Notes under the pieces: generated by a model
Database searches by the model: none
What the model saw: the letters and a program-made list of their open reading frames with translations, nothing else
Told to the model about the DNA's origin: nothing
Part shown: positions 58,414 through 64,000 of the stretch, one piece after another
Numbering within the stretch: the first letter of the stretch is position 1
Layout: every line of letters starts with the position of its first letter
Assembly: GCA_902706235.1 (NCBI GenBank)
Contig: CACSJR010000017.1
Location: 1-64,000 of the forward strand
Source: Citrobacter sp. 18056
Lineage (GTDB): Bacteria; Pseudomonadota; Gammaproteobacteria; Enterobacterales; Enterobacteriaceae
Reading direction: 5' to 3'
DNA length: 64,000 bases
Position numbers and translations under genes: made by a program

Positions 58414-59020
58414 AGACAGAACTGTACCTCGTTTAACCCAAAACGTGTTATCACATACTACGTAAATAATGGCAAGCCGTTTTTAAACATGTCTCGATCG
58501 GTCGCACATAACATCGCATTAAGCGATGATCATCTGCACAATTATGCGAAGTTTCATCACTTATCCGACCATCGACCATACCGTCACAAGCCCGTCAGAC
58601 TGCGTATTTTTACGACTTTTTTACCATAGCTCAACGTGTTTACTTCTGCCAGTCTGTCTGCGTGCAAACGCAACATTTTCCTATAGTTAGACATTTTTGT
58701 GCATAAATATGCTTCAATCCTGGCCACTCTCACATATAAAGCGCAGACTAATCATCAATATTAAATATTATTGATGCTGCACCGTAATAATGAAAATTTG
58801 ATGACAGCGCTTCATGATGGGGCAATAAAAACGTTTCGATAAATTGTGATAACGCTTTAATGGATAACGTAAAAGAATTAAAAACTTTTGAAGGAGAGCA
58901 TGGACAAATAGCAAGAAGGGTATGAGACCAAAAAGTGATAAAGCATAATAATAAGTTATAGCAATGCATTACGAAATTGAGCATCCCGGCAGTCAATCTG
59001 TTCGACCACCGGGAAGGCTA
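58414..59020. other. 607-bp AT-rich region between yobF and yebO
   Basis: The gap is far larger than its neighbours. It must contain the yobF-cspC promoter and leader. I see a small hairpin CATCGC-ATTAA-GCGATG near 58512 and an inverted repeat, CATCAATA at 58753-58760 with TATTGATG at 58769-58776. An 82-codon frame on the minus strand at 58748-58996 has no ribosome site and no family resemblance. A small RNA here is possible but not shown. Confidence 0.5.
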
Positions 59021-59320
59021 TCAGCGTTCCGCCACCAGACGGATAAAATCATCATCGCTGTCCTGCGGCTCTGCCTGGACTTGTTCTGCAGGTTTCACCG
59101 GCGTTTCTTTCTCCGGTTCATTTGCTTCACACAGGCGACGCAGTAATGCATTTTGACGCTTTTGCTGATCCAGCAGCGCTTCCAGAAGTTCTATCTGTTC
59201 GTTTGCTCGCGAACTGGCGCGGTTTACGAAAAACCACAGGGCCAGCCCGATGACCAGTACCAGCAAGGAGATTGCCAGCGAGGCCAAATTCAGCATTCCG
59301 GAATTCATTAAATCAACCAT
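59021..59320 (-). CDS. yebO: YebO-family membrane protein
   Basis: A 99-residue protein with one membrane helix (about 10-32, LASLAISLLVLVIGLALWFFVN), a coiled-coil-like stretch NEQIELLEALLDQQKRQNALLRRL and an acidic tail ending DDDFIRLVAER. This is E. coli YebO with a slightly longer tail. No function is known. GAGGTG precedes the ATG. It follows mgrB by 74 bp on the same strand. Confidence 0.93.
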   Translation of the reverse strand: MVDLMNSGMLNLASLAISLLVLVIGLALWFFVNRASSRANEQIELLEALLDQQKRQNALLRRLCEANEPEKETPVKPAEQVQAEPQDSDDDFIRLVAER

Positions 59321-59394
59321 TTCACCACCTCAAATTGGAGCCATCATTCTACCACTCGGCGGCATGAGGAAGGAAATCTCCTATGAGAAAATCT

Positions 59395-59541
59395 TTACCA
59401 GGGAATGAATTTATTGATGGTGCAAATACCGCTGAAAAATTGCACATCCTGATCGCACAACACGTTAATCATCTGAGTCCACAGTAATAGACAGGCAATC
59501 AGAAAGATAACCGCCAGGATGACCCACCGTAACTTTTTCAC
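59395..59541 (-). CDS. mgrB: PhoQ kinase inhibitor MgrB
   Basis: A 48-residue inner-membrane small protein, too short for many gene finders: [10 protein letters not shown], a hydrophobic helix, then a periplasmic part with two cysteines (Cys29 in [10 protein letters not shown] and Cys40 in SGICTIN) and the ending FIPW. It binds PhoQ and damps PhoPQ signalling; the cysteine pair links it to DsbA redox state. The start is GTG at 59541, as in E. coli. All key features are intact. It is one residue longer than the E. coli protein. Confidence 0.95.
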   Translation of the reverse strand: MKKLRWVILAVIFLIACLLLWTQMINVLCDQDVQFFSGICTINKFIPW

Positions 59542-59571
59542 TCCACTCTCCGGGTAACCATATTTGTTAAC

Positions 59572-59606
59572 AGATTAGCACGCTAACCTTAAACCGTGGC
59601 TAACTG
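59572..59606 (-). promoter_or_regulatory. Probable PhoP-dependent promoter of mgrB
   Basis: On the minus strand GGTTTA (59590-59595) is a good PhoP half-site; a poor half-site CAGTTA lies 5 bases upstream of it (59601-59606). A -10 element TAATCT (59572-59577) follows after exactly 12 bases, the spacing known for PhoP-activated promoters. E. coli mgrB is PhoP-activated. Confidence 0.65.
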
Positions 59607-59700
59607 TAATGGAGTCGCTTCATTTTAGGAATCATCGACTTGTTTCAGGGCATGAACGAACTACTCTATTGTACAGGAAGAAACAAAAACGAGGCATATG

Positions 59701-59940
59701 ATGCGTTTTACGATTCGTGCAATTATTGTACTGGCTATTATTTGGATTGCTTTGCTTTCAACCGGCTACGGTGTGCTGATGGGCAGCACTGAAAACGTAG
59801 GCGGATTAGGATTACAGTGTAAATATCTCACCGCACGTGGTACCAGCACCGCGCAATATGTTCACACTGACAGCGGGATTATTGGCATTACTGACTGCCC
59901 TCTCCTGCGTAAAAGCACAACGGTTGTCGATAAGGGATAA
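59701..59940 (+). CDS. yobH: Small exported protein YobH
   Basis: A 79-residue protein with an N-terminal signal-like helix (IRAIIVLAIIWIALLSTGYG) and a soluble part with two cysteines (LQCKYLTARGTST and ITDCPLLRKS) that may form a disulfide. It matches E. coli YobH; function unknown. I use the ATG at 59701, six bases after GAGG, over the adjacent one at 59698. It is divergent from mgrB. Confidence 0.92.
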   Translation: MRFTIRAIIVLAIIWIALLSTGYGVLMGSTENVGGLGLQCKYLTARGTSTAQYVHTDSGIIGITDCPLLRKSTTVVDKG

Positions 59941-59959
59941 TCGGACACCACAAACATAG

Positions 59960-59984
59960 AACGCCGCTTATTGCGGCGTTTTTT
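59960..59984 (+). terminator. Rho-independent terminator of yobH
   Basis: AACGCCGC and GCGGCGTT form a perfect 8-bp stem around TTATT, followed by T. It separates yobH from the convergent kdgR. Confidence 0.92.
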
Positions 59985-59997
59985 ATGGACGCGTTTC

Positions 59998-60789
59998 TCA
60001 GAATGGATAGTCGTTGTAACCCATCTGCTCAGAAATCTTACGCGCCGCCGTGTGCAGCATGCTGACGTACTCGTGCAGACGCTCCTCAGAGAAACGCAGA
60101 GTCGGGAAGGAAATGCTCAGCCCCGCAATCACCACGCCGAAGCGGTCAAACACCGGCACACCGATGCAACGCAGCCCCTCTTCCTGCTCTTCATTATCTT
60201 CGCCATAACCTTGCTCACGCACCACATCCAGCAGCGGTAACAGCTCTTCAGTATCGGCGATAGTCCGCTCGGTGCTGCGCTTATACTCAACGTGCTCGAG
60301 GATCTGTTTTACTTCCTCACGGTCACGCCACGCCAACAGCACTTTACCAATTGCCGTGCTGTACAGTGGATTGCGACGGCCAATGCGGGAGTACATTCGC
60401 AGGTTATACATTGAGTCAATTTTATGGATGTAGACGATGCTGTCTTCATCCAGCGCGCCCAGGTGAATGGTTTCTTTCGTCAAACGAGAAAGTTCACGCA
60501 TCTGGATATCCGCACTGCGGATGAGATCGACGTTTTGCAGCGAGCGCGCACCCAGCTCAAACAGTTTCAGGGTCAAAGAGTATTTCTCTGATTCGCCTTC
60601 CTGTGCCACGTAGCCCAACGATTTCATGGTCTGTAAAAAGCGATAAACCGTGCTTTTTGACATCATTACGCGCTGTGAAAGCTCAGTTATCCCTATCTCA
60701 CGCTCTTCGCCAAGCGCTTGCAAAATGCCAAAAACCTTCAACACCGAAGAGACAGAATCTGGCTGTTTATCCAAATCTGCAACTGCCAT
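59998..60789 (-). CDS. kdgR: Transcriptional repressor KdgR (IclR family)
   Basis: A 263-residue IclR-type repressor with a winged helix-turn-helix at about 15-75 (ITELSQRVMMSKSTVYRFLQTM) and an effector domain that binds 2-keto-3-deoxygluconate (STAIGKVLLAW, EEGLRCIGVPVFDRFG). It controls hexuronate and pectin catabolism genes. Length is the same as in E. coli. GAGGTG precedes the ATG. It is divergent from yebQ. Confidence 0.96.
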   Translation of the reverse strand: MAVADLDKQPDSVSSVLKVFGILQALGEEREIGITELSQRVMMSKSTVYRFLQTMKSLGYVAQEGESEKYSLTLKLFELGARSLQNVDLIRSADIQMRELSRLTKETIHLGALDEDSIVYIHKIDSMYNLRMYSRIGRRNPLYSTAIGKVLLAWRDREEVKQILEHVEYKRSTERTIADTEELLPLLDVVREQGYGEDNEEQEEGLRCIGVPVFDRFGVVIAGLSISFPTLRFSEERLHEYVSMLHTAARKISEQMGYNDYPF

Positions 60790-60921
60790 TTATCACCTCA
60801 TCGCGACTGTTTTATAAAATTCAGAACTGTTTTTTATTATAATTTCGCGCGCCGTCCGCCGCAATCACTCTTCTGCATCTTCGTTACAAATCTGCGACAT
60901 ACTGCCGAATAATCAATGCTA

Positions 60922-60945
60922 AAATCATTATCTGCATAATGATTT
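60922..60945. promoter_or_regulatory. Perfect 24-bp palindrome before yebQ
   Basis: AAATCATTAT, CTGC, then ATAATGATTT form an exact inverted repeat with 10-bp arms ending 21 bp before the yebQ start codon. Placed at a promoter between kdgR and yebQ, it is a probable operator. It does not match the KdgR consensus well, so the regulator is unclear. Confidence 0.65.
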
Positions 60946-60966
60946 CATTAAAGACGCATTTTTCAC

Positions 60967-62340
60967 ATGGAAAAAACAGCTCCTGATGGTTTGCCATTGC
61001 CGCAACGCTATGGCGCCATTCTGACGATCGTGCTTGGTATTTCGATGGCCGTCCTTGACGGTGCCATTGCCAACGTCGCCCTTCCCACTATTGCTACCGA
61101 CCTTAACGCCTCTCCCGCCGCGTCTATCTGGATAGTTAACGCCTACCAAATCGCGATTGTTATCTCGCTGCTGACCCTGGCATTTCTCGGCGATATGTTC
61201 GGCTATCGCCGAATTTACAAATGCGGCCTGGTGGTCTTCACCTGCACGTCGCTGATTTGCGCCCTTTCGCACTCCCTGGAAATGCTGACGCTAGCCCGCG
61301 TGGCGCAGGGTCTGGGAGGCGCTGCGTTGATGAGCGTCAACACGGCGTTGATACGCCTCATTTATCCGCAGCGCTTTCTCGGTCGCGGGATGGGAATCAA
61401 CTCGTTTATTGTGGCCGTTTCCTCTGCCGCAGGACCAACTATTGCCGCAGCAATTTTATCCGTGGCATCCTGGCAGTGGCTGTTCCTGATTAACGTCCCG
61501 CTCGGGATCGTGGCGTTTGTTTTGGCCATGCGTTATCTGCCGTCTAACGGTGCCCGCAGCCAGGCATCACGTTTCGATCTGCCGAGTGCGGTCATGAACG
61601 CTTTAACCTTCGGTTTACTGATAACGGCACTCAGCAGCTTTGCCCAAGGGCAGTCTCTGCTACTGGTGCTGAGTGAAGTGGTGGCAATGCTGGTTATCGG
61701 GTTTTTCTTTGTGCGTCGCCAGTTGAAGCTGCCGGTGCCGCTACTACCGGTTGATTTGCTACGTATTCCGCTATTTTCACTGTCTATCTGTACCTCGATT
61801 TGTTCTTTCTGCGCTCAGATGCTGGCTCTGGTTTCACTGCCTTTCTTCCTGCAATCGGTTATGGGCCGCAGTGAAGTTGAAACCGGTCTGCTGCTGACGC
61901 CGTGGCCGTTGGCCACCATGGTAATGGCCCCAATTGCAGGTTATCTCATCGAAAAGGTTCACGCCGGTTTCCTCGGTGCATTGGGTTTGGCGGTAATGGC
62001 ATGCGGGCTGTTCGCGTTGGCACTGCTGCCCTCTTCGCCACAGAATATCGACATTGTCTGGCGCATGATGCTGTGCGGCGCCGGTTTTGGGTTATTCCAG
62101 TCTCCGAACAATCACACCATTGTGTCGTCTGCGCCGCGTAATCGCAGCGGTGGCGCAAGCGGAATGTTAGGTACTGCTCGTCTGCTGGGGCAAAGTACTG
62201 GCGCAGCACTGGTGGCGTTAATGTTTAATCTGTTTGGCACGCACGGGACGCACACTTCGCTTTTACTGGCAGGATCCCTTGCGGTTATCGCCGCCATTTT
62301 CAGTGGCCTTCGCGTCGCCCAGCCTCGGGCTGTCCCCTGA
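60967..62340 (+). CDS. yebQ: MFS transporter YebQ (DHA2 drug-efflux type)
   Basis: A 457-residue transporter with about fourteen helices. The N-terminal ISMAVLDGAIANVALPTIATDL, motif A GDMFGYRRIYKCG and antiporter motif C region SAAGPTIAAAILSVASW place it in the DHA2 drug:proton antiporters. It equals E. coli YebQ in length. The natural substrate is unknown. No clear ribosome site precedes the ATG. It is divergent from kdgR. Confidence 0.92.
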   Translation: MEKTAPDGLPLPQRYGAILTIVLGISMAVLDGAIANVALPTIATDLNASPAASIWIVNAYQIAIVISLLTLAFLGDMFGYRRIYKCGLVVFTCTSLICALSHSLEMLTLARVAQGLGGAALMSVNTALIRLIYPQRFLGRGMGINSFIVAVSSAAGPTIAAAILSVASWQWLFLINVPLGIVAFVLAMRYLPSNGARSQASRFDLPSAVMNALTFGLLITALSSFAQGQSLLLVLSEVVAMLVIGFFFVRRQLKLPVPLLPVDLLRIPLFSLSICTSICSFCAQMLALVSLPFFLQSVMGRSEVETGLLLTPWPLATMVMAPIAGYLIEKVHAGFLGALGLAVMACGLFALALLPSSPQNIDIVWRMMLCGAGFGLFQSPNNHTIVSSAPRNRSGGASGMLGTARLLGQSTGAALVALMFNLFGTHGTHTSLLLAGSLAVIAAIFSGLRVAQPRAVP

Positions 62341-62353
62341 TCCAGGCGTAAAA

Positions 62354-62376
62354 AAAGCGCCGCTGAGCGGCGCTTT
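62354..62376. terminator. Bidirectional terminator between yebQ and htpX
   Basis: AAAGCGCCGC and GCGGCGCTTT form a perfect 10-bp stem around TGA. On the minus strand it is followed by a run of seven T, so it is strongest for htpX; on the plus strand GCTTT follows. Confidence 0.92.
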
Positions 62377-62402
62377 GCTTTAAGGGTCGTGCTGTGAATT
62401 CG

Positions 62403-63284
62403 TTATTTCAGGTACTCGCCGCTACGCAGCGCTTCGATACGTTTGTCCAGCGGCGGGTGCGTCATGAACAGTTCGCTCATGGACTTCGCTTTGCCATTGA
62501 TACAAAACGCCATCATGCTGCTGGCTTCCTGCGGTTCGTAACTGGTTTTCAGGCGCTGAAGCGCCGCAATCATTTTCTCGCGGCCCACGAGTTTGGCTGA
62601 ACCGGCATCGGCGTGGAACTCTCGATGACGGGAGAACCACATGGTGATGATGCTGGCGAGAATACCGAACACCAACTCCAGCACTGTCGCTACCGCAAAG
62701 TAAATCAGCGGGTTACCGTTGCTGCTTTCACCTTCATCACGGTTGCCGCCCAGGAAACCGGCCGCAATCTGCGCAATAACACGAGAAATAAAGATAACAA
62801 AAGTGTTCACGATGCCCTGAATCAGGGTCATGGTCACCATGTCACCGTTGGCGATGTGGCTGATTTCGTGCGCGATGACTGCTTCGGCCTCATCACGGCT
62901 CATGTTCTGCAACAAGCCCGTACTCACGGCAACCAACGACGCATCACGGCGTGCACCGGTCGCGAAGGCGTTGATATCCGGCGCGTGATACACTGCAACC
63001 TGCGGCATGGCAATACCCGCCTGGCGAGACTGCTGCGCGACGGTGTTCATCAGCCAGCGCTCAGTTTCATTGCGCGGCTGTTCTATAACCTCACCACCTA
63101 CCGATTTCAGCGCCATCCATTTCGACATTAATAGCGACACAATCGAGCCACCAAAACCGAAAAGCAGCGCCATGATAAGCAGGCCCGTCATGCTGCTAGA
63201 CTGAATTCCTGTCAGGCTTAGCACCAGCCCAAACACGACCATAACCGCCAGGTTGGTCATCAGGAAGAGCGCGATTCGCATCAT
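62403..63284 (-). CDS. htpX: Membrane zinc metalloprotease HtpX
   Basis: A 293-residue M48-family protease of the inner membrane. Two helices lie at about 5-55, the zinc site HEISH is at about residues 140-144, and the third ligand is in [12 protein letters not shown]. It degrades damaged membrane proteins alongside FtsH and is part of the Cpx envelope-stress response in E. coli. The ATG at 63284 gives the exact E. coli length; a longer frame to 63332 is not used. Confidence 0.96.
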   Translation of the reverse strand: MMRIALFLMTNLAVMVVFGLVLSLTGIQSSSMTGLLIMALLFGFGGSIVSLLMSKWMALKSVGGEVIEQPRNETERWLMNTVAQQSRQAGIAMPQVAVYHAPDINAFATGARRDASLVAVSTGLLQNMSRDEAEAVIAHEISHIANGDMVTMTLIQGIVNTFVIFISRVIAQIAAGFLGGNRDEGESSNGNPLIYFAVATVLELVFGILASIITMWFSRHREFHADAGSAKLVGREKMIAALQRLKTSYEPQEASSMMAFCINGKAKSMSELFMTHPPLDKRIEALRSGEYLK

Positions 63285-63438
63285 AATTTTCTTTAACCTC
63301 GTTGTAACAAAACGCACTATGCGATTACCCATATGGTATGGGTCTTACGCCAATTTTCAACTATCAGAGGTCGCTAAGTCACGAGAAAAACACAACTTTA
63401 CATTGTGTTGCATCTCGCTGACGCACGCTTTAGAAAGG

Positions 63439-63470
63439 AAAAAAAACAGGCACAATTTCATGTGCCTGTT
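63439..63470 (-). terminator. Rho-independent terminator of prc
   Basis: On the minus strand AACAGGCACA pairs perfectly with TGTGCCTGTT around six bases, followed by a run of T. It begins 7 bp after the prc stop codon. Confidence 0.92.
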
Positions 63471-63476
63471 GGGGGG

Positions 63477-64000
63477 TTATTTGCTGGCGGTTGGTGTTAC
63501 CGCGGGCCGGTCTTTTTCCATATTTGCCAGGTCATTGGCGATATGGACCGTTTCATCCAGATACGGATCGGGCTCCTGATAATCCTTCGGCAGATCGTCC
63601 AGTTTCTTCAGCGGTGGCTTGCCTTCACGTTTGTAACGATCGTTAATGCGGGCCAGGCGCGTCGCGTCATCTTCCTCATTCTCTTTCTCACGCTGTGCGT
63701 AATTCAGTGAAGCGATATTGCGGCGCTCTTTCAGCGCATTGAAACGGGCAATATCTTTGACGATGTACTGGAATTCCGGATCTTTCGCGATACGGTCATT
63801 GTGGTCTTTCAGAAGTTCTGGACCAAACGGCATCATATCGCCCGTTTTGACGTAGGTCGCAGCATTAATGCTGTCCCACGGCAGAGCGTTATCTTCAAAC
63901 TTCTCACCGGTTTCTGTCTCTTCGCTGCCGGTTGGCATCATGATATCTGGCGTCACACCTTTACGCTGAGTACTGCCGCCGTTGATGCGGTAGAACTTCT
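63477..64000 (-). CDS. prc: Carboxy-terminal processing protease Prc (Tsp), C-terminal part (cut by window edge)
   Basis: The last 174 codons of a protein whose visible part runs from KFYRINGGSTQRKGVTPDIM to PAVTPTASK. This is the C-terminal portion of the periplasmic tail-specific protease Prc, after the PDZ and catalytic Ser/Lys region, rich in charged residues (KEKENEEDD, KDYQEPDPYLDE). Prc trims PBP3 and, with NlpI, degrades the murein hydrolase MepS. It lies upstream of htpX on the same strand, as in E. coli. The catalytic residues lie outside the window. Confidence 0.93.
   Translation of the reverse strand, partial: KFYRINGGSTQRKGVTPDIMMPTGSEETETGEKFEDNALPWDSINAATYVKTGDMMPFGPELLKDHNDRIAKDPEFQYIVKDIARFNALKERRNIASLNYAQREKENEEDDATRLARINDRYKREGKPPLKKLDDLPKDYQEPDPYLDETVHIANDLANMEKDRPAVTPTASK

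Noticed and set aside
58748-58996. An 82-codon minus-strand frame between yobF and yebO
   Set aside because: No ribosome site, no recognisable domain, biased by AT-rich sequence.
63375-63400. CpxR-like GTAAA repeat upstream of htpX
   Set aside because: Only one half-site is good (the second matches two of five bases), too weak to report although htpX is a Cpx gene in E. coli.

Overview
The window is a stretch of enterobacterial chromosome, most like Enterobacter, Lelliottia or Leclercia. From about 12.9 kb to the right end almost every gene is a close full-length relative of a named Escherichia coli or Salmonella gene. The order minCDE, then rnd, fadD, yeaY and so on follows the Salmonella/Enterobacter arrangement; in E. 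coli K-12 the min and rnd segments are far apart. An exact-length ERIC element (127 bp), REP/BIME elements and a flagellar sigma-28 type promoter before ycgR fit the same family. I see no phage, insertion sequence, CRISPR array, tRNA or rRNA gene.

Left part (1-12.7 kb) is accessory and dominated by uptake systems: the start of a DUF917-family gene with an OPT-family transporter, facing a divergent IclR-type regulator across a pair of operator-like palindromes; a phosphonate-type ABC transporter with two permeases but no C-P lyase genes; a GPH-family sugar symporter; the yjiH-yjiG-iadA unit for isoaspartyl dipeptides; and a short-chain dehydrogenase with a polyol-permease-like MFS transporter.

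Middle part (12.9-36.5 kb) holds periplasmic trehalase, a FoxA-like ferrioxamine receptor, ymgE, ycgR (flagellar brake), emtA and ldcA (murein turnover), cvrA (K+/H+ antiport), dadAX (D-alanine catabolism), ycgB, fadR, nhaB, dsbB, a siderophore-interacting reductase divergent from an IutA-like receptor, ycgNML and minCDE. The two receptors with Fur-like boxes and no siderophore synthesis genes in the window suggest use of siderophores made elsewhere.

Right part (36.5-64 kb) holds rnd, fadD (with a FadR site; fadR lies 12 kb away), yeaY, tsaB, yoaA, yoaB, yoaH, pabB, nudL, sdaA, pdeD, yoaE, the mannose PTS manXYZ with yobD, mntP with its yybP-ykoY manganese riboswitch and two MntR-box-like palindromes, rlmA, an FtsI/PBP3 paralogue of the Salmonella PBP3SAL type, cspC with a short yobF, yebO, mgrB, yobH, kdgR, yebQ, htpX and the 3' end of prc. 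Both window edges cut genes (DUF917 on the left, prc on the right). No wholly unknown system is evident. The most interesting signals are the double MntR boxes, the Ser-Ser-Asp second motif in the PBP3 paralogue, the paired IclR operators with the OPT/DUF917 unit, a perfect palindrome before yebQ, and the short yobF.
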